Source of the DNA: Plumapathes pennacea
Taxonomy: Eukaryota > Cnidaria > Anthozoa > Antipatharia > Myriopathidae
Length of the DNA: 64,000 bases
Assembly (NCBI GenBank): GCA_964036295.1
Contig: OZ038472.1
Location: 11,404,068 to 11,468,067, forward strand
Direction of reading: 5' to 3'
Shown in pieces: positions 45,482 to 57,215 of this stretch (the first letter of the stretch is position 1; each line of letters starts with the position of its first letter). The position numbers and the translations under genes were made by a program. The notes under the pieces were generated by a model that saw nothing but the letters and a program-made list of their open reading frames with translations, did no database searches and was not told where the DNA came from.

Positions 45482-48400
45482 ATGGATGGAACAGTTACTG
45501 GTAAGCAGGGGACAGATCCCACAGCGCCTTCAGAAGCATCTTGCTCACATGATGAGACCACTTCTGTGCATGTTAGAGAAGGTAAGTGTATTTTCTGTAT
45601 GTTACAATGAACATTATGTCACACTGTACTTATATCCTCAAATTAATCTTGAACTGTATGTCTACAATATTGGACAAATTGTGTTCACACATGGTTTCAA
45701 ATTCCATGCATATGCAGTCATCTGGCAGATAAGAATACTACAGTATTGTACCTCCCCTCCCCAAGCAATACTGTTTCTGAAGTAAGGTGGTGAGGGGTCA
45801 TTGTGCCAACAAGATTGTCTTAGGGTGAGATGAAAATATATTTTCCAACTAGCTCAAAGTCATCATGACTCGCTAGCCCAGATAGTTTGATTGGAGCAAA
45901 TTGTGCTGGTCCTTCATCCTGTGTTCCTCCGATCCTCCGATCCTCTGATCCTCTTTTAGCCTAGCATGTCCTCTGGTCCTTTCAGATCCTACATTGCTTT
46001 GTTCTTAAAATATTCATGACTTTTACAGATGAATTTAATCATTTCCTGATTACAATTTATTCATGACTCTTATAGAACAATATTAATATTTAACACTTTC
46101 AAGATTTTGGTACATAAAGGACCAACCGCAAATTGTCACGAAACTATACCAACCTGACAGGAAAGGCTAGTAGCTCTGAGCTAGTGGACACAGCTTTTGC
46201 CTCATCCTGTATCTGAGGGCAAAATATGGAAGAAAGTGTCATACTCTATGTTTTATCTACAAATGTAGTGTTGAAACTGTACTTTTTTTTATGCTTTCTG
46301 ATTTCTGGCACTCAAATATTTAAGCCCAAGATGAGGGATTTTCAGTCATGCATTTTGGTTCATGTGACCTTGAGCTGCAAAGGGTCAGGGAAGCAGCCTG
46401 TCAATCAGAAACAATAGGCCAGAACTAGAAATCCAGCTCACTACATCAGACATTGAGGGGAGCTGGTGCAGATGGGCCTTGGGTGTAAAGCTTGGTTTGA
46501 TCACATATTGAATTAAATTTGATTTCCTGTAAACTTGAGTGAGATTTAAAGTGACATGTTTGAGATATGTAGTGAACTCTCTCTAAGGTGGACACCCTTG
46601 GGACTAGATTTAGTGTCCGCCTTAGAGAGGTGTCCGTCTTAGAGAAAGTTCAGTTACAGAGAAACAGGTGAAAATTGGCAAGGACAAAATCTGCATGTTG
46701 TAACGTTCCTCGTATCTTCTAGTAGGGAGACTACACAGATGCTTATAACTTGATCTTTATTCTATAGTTGCGTGTCTCAAATGAATACAGATATCAAACT
46801 CACTCTGATTATATTATATTAACTATAACTTATTAATGATGGGATTAACGATTAAGTGGTTAATGTAATGCTGTCCGCCTTAGAGAGGTGTCTGCTTTAG
46901 AGAGGTGTCTGCTGTAGAGAGGTGTCTGCTTTAGAGAGGTGTCTGCTTTAGAGGTGTCTGCTTTAGAGAGGTGTCTGCTTTAGAGAGGTGTCTGCTTTAG
47001 AGAGGTGTCTGCTTAGAGAGGTGTCCGCTTTAGAGAGGTGTCCGCTTTAGAGAGGTGTCTGCTTTAGAGAGGTGTCCGCTTTAGAGAGGTGTCCGCTTTA
47101 GAGAGGTGTCCACTTTAGAGAGGTGTCCGCTTTAGAGAGGTGTCCGCTTTAGAGAGGTGTCTGCTTTAGAGAGGTGTCCGCTTTAGAGAGGTGTCTGCTT
47201 TAGAGAGGTGTCTGCTTAGAGAGAGAGTTGACTGTAGTGATATTATAGAGCAATTACTTTTTGGTTTGTGCTTTGACTTGTTGATCTAATGTACAGCCGT
47301 GCCAACTCTCCATTCCATCCAGCTACAGTCAAACCTGTAAAGTGTTAGCGACTAGATGCATGGTCAGATTTCATTCAACATGCGCTTGGTGTTTGTGTCA
47401 GGTTTCATTCAATATCATGACTGGACAACTTTAGAAAATAGTTGTCATGTTTAATTACCTTGACTCAAACAAGTCACTATTGTTTGAATTGAACTATTTT
47501 AGAAACGAGTACTCACGTGTACCGAGTTAATTGGAACAAGTCAAATTTTGACTTGCGACTTGCGAGTGAAGTTTAATTAATTTTCTCATGGGCGACATTG
47601 TAAACGACCACCCTCTTGGAATGGCTGTGTGGCCGCTTAATACAGGTGGCTGCTTAATGGAGGGACACCAACAATGGGCCTTGGGTGTAAAGGCTTTGTT
47701 TAATCTCATATTGAATTCATTTTGATTTCCTGTAAACTTGAGTGAGATTTAAAGTGATGTGTTGAATGAAATACTTACAAGAACTAAGTGAAGTATGCAT
47801 GTAAAGTTTCTGTTTGTGCTGCGACATGTGGGCCAACCGTAATACTGTGACCACTAGTACCAGTCATCTACCACTCTCCCCTCTCAAACTCATGTCAATC
47901 TCTCACAGATTTCCCACATCATTCTCTTGCTCTGCTTCAACTCTACTGTAGTCTTTAGTTTACCAATCTGTCTCTACCCCAACCCCCAGAGAATGCTGCC
48001 CTAAAACCAGTTGAACACATTTTTCATAAGCCTTGATAATCCTTGTGACGACTTCTTCTGATCAAATCAGCAGGAAAATATTTTATGAGATAAAATATGG
48101 CTCATTCCACAGTATTTTGTAATGTTACGGAGGGGAAAATCAGAGCATTTCAAGGCCTCAAAATTTGACAAATTCCACAACAGCCTAATAAAATGCATAT
48201 GGTTTCATAGAGATTTGGGGATGCTACAACCTGAATATGTTTTAAACTGTAGGGCTTTTATGCTGGCAGCATTAAGGGGTGAAATTTGCCCATTACGGAG
48301 GCGGAATCAGAGAATTGGCATTTTTCACTAGTTTAATTGTGTTTGCTCTCAAGTTTCTCTGAGTTTGCAGCATGGATTGAAACAAGAGTATGCTTTGATT

Positions 48401-51400
48401 ATTTGACAGTGCATATGCTATTAATTTATTGAGATAAAAAAATTGAATTGTTTGCCATTATGCAGTAAGTGCATCTTTTTTGTAAGGATGTTCCGTTACA
48501 GAGGGGAACTTTTTGTCCACATCAAGTTAGCACATATATTTTTATTTAAGAATATGTTTTTAGTTTAGAATGTATATATACTGGTGGGAGATATTTAGTT
48601 TAGCATATATGTTGTCAGTTCAGAATACATATCTTCAGTTTAGAATCTTTGGTATCAACTTGGACAATCTATTTAGCATTTAGAATAGAAATATTAAATG
48701 TTTGTAATAATGTCCATATCGATGCCCCATAACCTTCCCCTCCGTAACAATTTCCCCTCCGTAACAAAATTTTCCCCTCTGTAACAAATTTCAAATTTCA
48801 ATATTTTGATCAATAAACTTTGTCCAGTTTTACTGGTTATCTCATCTGAACACTTCCACTTCAAATTGGAACTTCACAGAGTATGACATGCCAGGCCATA
48901 CTACACTAGGAATAAAATAAACTTTTCCAACTAAAATTGCTACGGAGGGGAAAATGGTACTTTAGCTGCGTTCTGGATTTTTGCTGAAAAATTATTTCTG
49001 GATTCCATTCACTTTTTTATGTTAGTATGAAGTAATTTATGTCTTTACCACTTTGGTTTTTATTTCTCTAAAAATGCCTCCTTTGGAATATAAAACTCAT
49101 TTCCCCTCCGTAATGCCATTTTTTTTAGTTATGCATATAATTATTGATAATGTATGCTTGATGTCACATGATGATTAAATTTTTGGGCCCACCTGAAATA
49201 AATTTAACTCTTCTACTTTTCAAATATGTCAGTTTTGTCTTCTTCCTGCTTACTTTTTCCTACTCATATTTTTGTCCAAAATACTGTGGAATGACCCATA
49301 TAGAAATATGTAATCAACTTTCTGACACTCAACAGGTGTGCCATTGGAAAAAGAGCTGGATGACTTAGCTAAAGAAATCACTGATTGCTGGTGGTCCCTT
49401 GGGATACAACTTGGTTTGAAGAGTGCAACTGTAGTCAGTATTACTGCAAACAACATAGAGTACCCAAGCCCTGAACAAAAGTCTTTTTGTATGCTGATAA
49501 CTTGGCGAACCACAGGGTCTTCATCAACATACATAAAACTCTGGGACGCTTTGAACCATCTGGGAAGGCAGGATTTGGCAGAGAAATACTGCAGTCGAAA
49601 GGTAAAGACAAGAATATAAACTAAGTTAACTAATGATAACAGATTCAAGGTTAACATGAGGACCTAATTGTTGATCTGTGTTGCAACCAAATATTGAGTA
49701 ATGATACAGTAGTAGTATTACATTACATTGCTTTGTTGCATCTGTTTAAAAATGATTATAAGGACAAAAAAAGTATTGAAGAATAATAATTGATTAATAA
49801 TATTGTCCAGGCATAAATAATAAGTTGTACTTGTTTTGGTGCCTTTATGTTTTAGCTCTCGTGAGCATTTCTTCAGAGGTTCTCCTGTAAGACATTACTG
49901 CAAAAAGCCAATTTAAGAAAGATTGATTCTTGAATTTTCTTGGTTGGTGATTAATGTGTTATGAAACTCCTTTTGTTATGTTTCCTTTGACTCAAAGGCC
50001 AGTTGTTTGTGGATTGAGAGAGGGGAGGACCTCTTACCCAACCCCACCCTACTGCCCATTATTTTTGCTTTACACTTGATACAAGCCAATACAAGTTTGC
50101 CATATCCTAGGAACATTTCTGTACAATAAAATTGTCACTGTGATTTTATTTCACAAAGAGTACAGTAGGTTAAATAAACCCTGATGTTGTGGTCATGTGC
50201 AATTCTCTATTTTGTCTTTGGTTAGGTTGTGGAACAGCATGACGTACATGTACATGGTAATGGCTAGCATTTTAGTTTATATTCCCTTGATATACTTCTC
50301 TTTTTCACCGACCCTCAAATATGGTTTTGTCCATGTGTATTTCCTGCATGTGTAGCTGACCTTTATTTACATGTACATGATTTTATAACCCTCATGGGCC
50401 ACAGCACTGAGATCAATGATGTAAGTTTAGTTGTATGAAAAAGCAAACCTCAGGTCTGTTTTGGTTGTTTAGACTTTGCAAAAATGATGCCATGATAATG
50501 AAAGTACAAATGATTATGCCTTCATTGACCCAAGCTGCACTACACACATGAATATGTAGTTGCTATTAAATGGTGTACTGTTTTGGAGCATACAGTGTAC
50601 AATACATCAGTATATGGATACATATACACACATGTACATGCATAAATGTAATTCCCTTATAAGGCAATGTTTCTTAATGCAACTTGCAGTGCAACACCAT
50701 TGCAAGACAAGTGACAGAGGAAATTGCACATGTGACATCCCTTCTTTGCAATATGCAACACAAAAAAGTTGTGAGACAAGTTGCAGGAAATGTTGAGCAG
50801 TTTTTTACTTTTTGCAACATTGCATGGTCTTGTTGCAATATGTGACATGTACAGTACTTTGAAGTTTGTCTCGTGTTGCATTGCAATTCTCAGCATTGTG
50901 AGACAATTTGCAGAAAAAATACCTCATGTGACATGGCCTTTTGTCAACATGCAAAAAAGATCATGTCTTGTCCCATGTAATTTGCATTTTTATTTTCAGC
51001 ACCTCCAGCCTTAAGGAAACGAAAGTTTAACACTTCATCAGGTACACTAAATGTGTCATATGTAAGATTTATACTTAGAAATGTGCCTTCCTGAGAAAAA
51101 AACCTGAAATGCTGTGACAGTGACTATTCTTGGGGGAAATAACGAAATTATAAGATTGGTAGCAGAAAACCAAATTTCAGACTTTTTTCTTTCTTTTCAT
51201 CAAATTCTCAAATATGGTTTACAAGTAACCCATGTACATTCTTTGTGCAGCTGACCTTTATTTATGCGTACATGTATAGAGCGAGACTAAAAATGGCTGC
51301 ATAGGAGGAAACCAGAAATCAGCAATCAGTCACTTGATGATAAATTATGCTTTTGATAAGGTACCGAAAAAAAAAAAGCATTTGAACACTAAACTTTATT

Positions 51401-54400
51401 CAGCATCCCCAACAAAATTATATTATATTATAATATAATGATAAGTTATAAATGAGGTTCTGATAGCAGAATGAAGCAGAAAAATGTGGAATTCCAATAT
51501 TTTACACACTGTGGCTTGTAAATGAGAAAAAGACCTTAAGGTAATAAGAGAACAGTGATATATTGTATATAGATATTATTGACATCAGGATTTCTCCAGT
51601 TCTAAAAACTGATATCTTCATCACACATGTAAAAGATTTAAATGATATATTTACTGTCCATGCAATTTCTGACAGGAAAAAATAGCTGTGAGATGTGTCT
51701 TTGTTTGGGATATTTCATCAATGTGTACAGTACATATCATTAAACAGAATGTTTCACTCACTTATGAAAGATATCAACACTCGATGATAAAATTAGTATC
51801 ATAGAGCTGTTTTCAGATGACTGTGGAAAGTAATCATGTGATAATATTGCTTTGGTTTTGCATTTGCTACACTTTCTGATTGGTCCTAACAACTTTGGCA
51901 ACATTCTTGGCCAATCAAGAGCAAAAGTAAAACGTGGTTGCGATATTCTCATGCAAGAAAGCAAGTGGCGATGACGTGTTCTCGCACTGCTGATTGGTTC
52001 AATCACTATTACTTGGTTTTGGTTTTGCTTGGACTTAGAATATTGGTCTGATGTTTTTTCGCTCGCCTCATTGATTGGCTCTGTGATTTCTTTGGTTTTG
52101 GTTTTTTTACAGTCATCTGAAAAGTGCTCTATAACACATATGACATCTTCTGTATAAAGTATATCTGGCCACATTTAACTAGAAAGACCTGCATGAAGTT
52201 CATGTACTGTATGCACAAATTACATTATTTAAAACAAAAAGAATATGGTATGTATTTGAGTACAGTTTCAGTAAGATTACTCTCAGTAGAACATGACCAT
52301 GTGTCTTTTATCTGTGTAGTAGCTGCCCTGTCTTGTTGGCTTACTTGTACTTTGCCATGTTCAGGTTCAGCAAGTCCTGCTCCTTCTATTCCATCACACT
52401 CTCCAGAAGAAACAGGAATTAATCCAAAGGAAAGGAGAACTTCATCAGGTATGTTATTCAGATTGGAATTGTACAATATTTGTCTATGTCAGTGTAAGGT
52501 TTTGTACTGAAGGGCTGAGTAGAAGACAGCCTCGTGTGACTTTGCTCTCTTCCAAATGTAATGTTTTACACTATTGTGGCTTATCAATAATTAGCAGGTA
52601 GACTTGAAAAATACTGTATGACCAACAAGATAAATTGTTTTTACACCACCCAGATTGGAAGGTTGTTATTTTCCATATTATGTAAGGTTTGTTCCCAAAA
52701 GAATCTTGCAGTTGGATGTTAATATTATGCTTAAAAAAATAACAAGTTGCCCCAACTGGGTAATTTTTGTTGTTTTTCACTCTGGTCTTGAAAAGCTGAA
52801 AGTTCAAGCAATATAGTAGCGAGTTAATAAAATTTACTATCAGTAAATGTTCCATAAATTCCTTACCTTCCTTGCTCTTTTACCCCCTCCCCACCCAAAT
52901 TGTTCAAAACCCTGCACATACCCTCCTACATCATCTTACCGTCCCCTCCATCCCTTTCCTTTGGAGGTATTTAGAGTATCCTTGTTGAGAGTGGAGATTT
53001 TGTATGCGTGTGTAGTTTCCAGAACTAGGTCAAGTGCTCAAACAATCGAAAAACCTCTGCCCTGTCCCCAGAGAAAACCTTTATGACCAGGGTACACCCC
53101 ACCCAGAGAACAATGAAAAAAGCCATACCTAGATTGCAGAGTTTTGTTTTTATTGTGAAAACAAGAAAGAGAAAACCTAGAATGATCAAAATTTAATTTG
53201 ACACTTCTGTTCTCAATGAAGATTCTTCCACCCAAGCCAGAAGAAAATGTAGGAGTGATGTTGTCAGATACTTGTAGTTCAACTCAATTTTAGCTTAGGA
53301 AGCTATCAATAGCCAAATTATCAAAACTGAAAGAGAAATTTGAAGCAGTAATGCTAATTACTACCGTCATTTCTCTTGCAGGTTTATTCCAAGAGATCAG
53401 AGAAGAATACCAAAGACAGAGTAAGCGACTCCAAGTCTTCCCCTGGTGCAATGCCAAATTGCCTTTAACTGACAATATTTACACAAAGCTGAAGATCCTC
53501 GTTCGGTCAAACGAAACAGGTCAGTTAACGAGTGAGATTGTCAACATGAATCAAATTTTCAAGCCGCACAAAGAATGCGCAAGTCCTAAATTAGTCCTTA
53601 TAGAGGGAGACTCAGGCATGGGGAAGACGACCTTCTGCCGCAAATTGTCCCTGGACTGGTCTCGCAAGAAGATCGAAGCGCCCTTTCCGCAGTTCCAGCT
53701 AGTTCTTCTGCTAACATGTAGAGACCTCAAAACCGCCGACATTCGCAAAGCCATAATTGAACAGCTACTCCCGCGATCAGCAACTGAAGAGGAGACGGAG
53801 GCCTTCTTCAGAGAGCTGCAAGATATCCAGTCCGATGTCCTCCTTATCCTCGACGGGCTGGATGAATTGAAAGATAATGTTGCCGCTGAAGATCTTGTTA
53901 ATGCCCGCAAGAGAAACATTCTCTCAAAGTCTTATGTTCTAGTGACAAGTCGACACAACGCAAAAGTCAGAGAGCGGTGTGATACCCTTTTGGAAACTGT
54001 TGGTTTCACGCAGGAAGACGCGAAAGAGTACATACGTAAATATTTTAAGGAAGAAGAAGAGAAGGCTGAAAATCTTCTAGAAAAGATTGGGCTTACATAC
54101 TCCGAAGATTATTCCCTTGCCGGAATTATTGAAAAAGTTAAACTTCGGGAACTTGTTACCAACCCGCTCAACACCGCCCTAATCTGTGCCGTCTTTGAAG
54201 ATAATAATGGCGATCTTCCATCCGCGCGTACCCAGTTATACGACAAGATCGTGCACTGCATTCTGAAAGGATTCTACAATAAACAAGGGAAAGTTCTACC
54301 AAAACAACCTATTGACGCCTGCAAGAAAGAACTAATGGAGATCGGCAAATTAGCTTTTCGGGGTCTAAAAAAGGGTAAACTAAGTTTTGAGGAAAGCGAA

Positions 54401-55462
54401 CTTGAAAGCGGCTCGGAAACCATTGCTTCGATGGGCTTTTTATCGAAGGAAGAAAGCACTGACAAAGTTGATCCGAAGAGTTTGTTGTGCTTTATGCACA
54501 AGACTTTTCAAGAATATTTCGCTGGCTTGTATCTGAGTGACCAGATTATCAACGAAGAAGTCACCCTCGAAAATCTTACTCAAGAACTTTCGACTGAGCC
54601 AGAAAAATTTGCTCAAATGTTCATTTTCATCGCTGGTATTTTGGCAGGAAAAGGTGCAGGTGCAAACGCGCGACTCGTTTTATTCATGGAGAATCTCAGT
54701 TACCGCCTGTCAACTTTATATACAATAACAACAGATGTAGATACTGAGCAGTGGAGTAAACAGGGTAATGATGTTAAGTCTTGTTTTTTGTTGTTTTGTA
54801 ATTGTGTAGCCGAGTGCAGCGACGGCCAACAGTTGAACAAACTTCAGAAAGAACTGTGTTCAATCATCGGTAGGAACATTTCTTGGGAGAAAGTGTCGCT
54901 GTCGTTTAGTTTTAACAGTGAGTCGAGTGTTGTGTACATAGTGTTGTGTGAAATTTTAAAACACAACTCAACGATAAAGGAGTTACGTTTGTCAAACAAG
55001 ATCTCTGACTGCAGATTACTGGCTGAGTCATTGAAGCAGAACAGCACACTGAAGGTGTTAAATTTGTCATACAACAAGATCTCTGACTGCAGATTACTGG
55101 CTGAGTCATTGAAGCAGAACAGCACACTGGAGAGGTTAAATTTGTCAGTCAACAAGATCTCTGACTGCAGATCACTGGCTGAGTCATTGAAGCAGAACAG
55201 GACACTGGAGAGGTTATATTTGTCATTTAACAACATCTCTGACTGCAGATTACTGGCTGAGTCATTGAAGCAGAACAGCACACTGGAGTGGTTATATTTG
55301 TCAAACAACAAGATCTCTGACTGCAGATTACTGGCTGAGTCATTGAAGCAGAACAGCACACTGGTGTTGTTAAATTTGTTGTTCAACCCCATCAGTGACA
55401 AGACACCGCTAGAGGAACTGAAGCGACACAACAAACATCTGAGACTTTTGTATGACGAGTAG
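45482..55462 (+). CDS. NLR2: Death-NACHT-LRR receptor
   Basis: Paralogue of NLR1. Six exons join in phase (867 codons): 45482-45581, 49336-49601, 50226-50256, 51000-51041, 52365-52448 and 53382-55462. Exon 1 (MDGTVTGKQGTDPTAPSEAS...) is a Ser/Thr/Pro-rich start absent from NLR1. The Death domain follows directly (VPLEKELDDLAKEITDCWWS). Then come the linker exons (one with RKRKFN), NACHT with GDSGMGKTT and LLILDGLDEL, FMHKTFQEYFAGLYL, and six 28-residue LRRs of the form NSTLxxLxLSxNKISDCRLL, with nearly identical 84-bp repeats. The pseudoprotease exon and the first duplicated linker are absent. Upstream of the NACHT acceptor the frame contains TAG, which fixes the exon start. Differences in HD1 (TYSEDYSLAGIIEKVKLREL against KSEDEFFGGEPEKVAIQEL) are larger than elsewhere. 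Confidence 0.86.
46572..47234. mobile_element. Pogo/Tc1-like MITE with TA target site in NLR2 intron 1
   Basis: The ends gtgaactctctctaag and gagagttgactg are inverted repeats carrying 'ggtggacacc/ggtgtctgct', flanked by TA (46570-46571, 47235-47236). The NLR1 block has the uninterrupted site (about 16435-16450). The right half is a long minisatellite. Confidence 0.72.
46872..47218 (+). repeat. 17-bp minisatellite grown from a transposon end
   Basis: About twenty units of AGAGGTGTCTGCTTTAG with C/T variation at one site. The unit equals the subterminal sequence of the surrounding element, so the array arose by amplification of its inverted end. Confidence 0.9.
47237..48095 (+). other. NLR2 intron 1, deletion junction relative to NLR1
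   Basis: 47237-47560 resembles 16440-16720, while 47800-48095 resembles 22865-23160. The intervening 6 kb of NLR1, including the pseudoprotease and two linker exons, has no counterpart. The middle repeats an 85-bp piece of 46470-46555 (gggccttgggtgtaaag ... gagatttaaagtga). Confidence 0.6.
48098..49298. mobile_element. 1.2-kb DNA element, TA target site, internal GTTACGGAGGGG repeats
   Basis: The ends TGGCTCATTCCACAGTATTT and aaatactgtggaatgaccca are inverted repeats (one mismatch over about 21 bp) flanked by TA (48096-48097 and 49299-49300). NLR1 lacks the insert at the matching place (about 23155). The motif ttacggaggggaaa occurs in both orientations at least seven times (about 48124, 48292, 48493, 48738, 48756, 48940, 49105). 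No transposase; the longest frame is 69 codons. Confidence 0.75.
50680..50935. mobile_element. MITE-like 'tgcaac' repeat (copy 2)
   Basis: Same position and sequence as 24586-24838 in NLR1, with minor base changes. Confidence 0.5.
54966..55390 (+). repeat. 84-bp LRR coding repeat array, about five to six units
   Basis: Units share atctctgactgcagattact and tgagtcattgaagcagaaca almost unchanged; differences cluster at the codons for the exposed positions of the LRR strand (KVLNLSY, ERLNLSV, ERLYLSF, EWLYLSN). NLR1 has only two units (30400-30540). Confidence 0.88.
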
Positions 55463-56789
55463 AGAGTGTTGAGAGATCGCTAAGTGTTTTGCTTTTGATT
55501 GCCGAACAAAAGCTCGTTATTACTTCACTAAAATACCTGTCTGAACATTTTTTGTTCAAGCAAAACTGCAAGAACACAGTTGAATGGTTTTGAACAAACG
55601 AATAAATTGTAAACAAAGCAGTTGACGGAGTTTTGTTGAGAGAGAAAAGTACAGTATCACTTTGCTGATAATAGTTTGAACAAGAACAATTAAAATGAAA
55701 CGCTTGTGAACAAGTACAGAAAAGAAAACCAAATTGAACACTTGTCGAGTAATTGAACACAAATAACGAGAAACTGAAAATTGATTGTCTCACATCAACA
55801 GCATTATTTTATTAAATTAAAGCGAATACAGCGACGAAATGGAGGGAGGAACAGTATTTACAAAAGCAATACATCATTCAACAATTCAAAATTCTTACCG
55901 TTCAGTTTTGTGAGGCGCGCATTTCTGTCGGTCAAAATCTTTCGGCTGTCCCACTTTGCCGTTGTGATTCTCATTAAAATAAATGTAAACTGGTTTCTGT
56001 TAAAAACAGCGTTTCCAAGTCCACAACAGCTGAGAAAGTTCTTTCACAACACTGCCTGTCTTCAAAATACTCCAGCAAGTTTTCAAAGTCACCATCACAA
56101 GCAAGAATATGTCTGTGTCGAGGATTGATCAAGCGAATAATTATCCTTATCCTCTAAAACTCCATTTACAAACTGTCTGATAAACAGAACAATTCTTGAG
56201 TCCCGCCATCTGTTCACTGTTCATTATTTCGTTGCACGAAGCGCAGCGTCGGGAAGATTTCTGTTCTTTCCAAACCGACGGACTTCAAGTTTCTTTCTCG
56301 CTCAGTTTAGCTTGGCCGTCTCCAGAATACTTCAGCTGTGCGTCACTTCATATTCTTGTACTCTTCGTTGCACAGTGGTTTTTGATTCTCGTGTATATCA
56401 TTCCGGCTTTTCCTCGTCTTTCTTGTTTCTCTCAACGCGGTTAAATGAATGAACTTTGCTCCTCTAATACTGAAAATGCGCGGCAATTTCTCTTACATCT
56501 GATTGGCTCAAATTAACGAAAAGTTAATTCAAAGAGAACCAATCAGATTCGAGACATTTCAATCCGTTGAGCGGGTGAAGTTCACGGGTCTCGATCTTTT
56601 TGGCTTTGTTTGCCGTGTGAGCACTAAGAAACTTCAGGAAACTATGGCCATGTTGCGTAAAAACGCTGCTTGACTTTCTAGCTCCTGTCCAACTCGGGAC
56701 GCACGTTGAAGTAATGGCTATAATCAGCCTGATAGTAGTTGACGAGTGGCGTAAGAACAAGCTCAAGCCTAAGCACAAGAGTTCTCATA
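55463..56789 (+). other. NLR2 3' flank, duplicate of 30579-31907
   Basis: AATAAA-like signal near 55600. Colinear with copy 1, small indels only. No gene supported. Confidence 0.5.
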
Positions 56790-57215
56790 TCTCTCCGTGA
56801 AAACAAGGGCGACGCAAGCACAAGCATAAAGGCTGAGTTGTTCCATTTTCTTGCGCTTGAGCTTGTTTTATCGTGTCAACCAATCAAAAGTTCTCCCTTT
56901 CCTTGGAATGCTTGCATCACTCGTTTTCATGGACGCATATCTCTTGTGCTTGCGCTTAAGACCGTGATCAGATATGCGCTAGAAGCTTAGCACGCGGGCA
57001 GAATACTTATTGGTTCTTTTGAAGTTTCACCTCGCGTGCAAGCAAACATGTGTTGTAGATAATCAAATATGGTAAAAAATATGCAAACAATCAAGGAAAT
57101 ATGCAAGCAAACATGTGTTTTAGATAATCAAATATGGTGAAGAAAAAGGAGGATTTTAGCGCAAATTCGACAACGGGTCCTGGTTGCGCTTGACCTTGCG
57201 TCGCTCACGAAACCA
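56790..57215. mobile_element. MITE with 'gacgcaagcacaagc' inverted ends (copy 2)
   Basis: Counterpart of 31908-32258, but retains about 60 extra bases (about 56940-57000, containing cttgtgcttgcgcttaagac) that copy 1 has lost. Confidence 0.55.

Noticed and set aside
46872-47218. CRISPR-like spaced repeats
   Set aside because: A contiguous 17-bp minisatellite without unique spacers in a eukaryotic genome.
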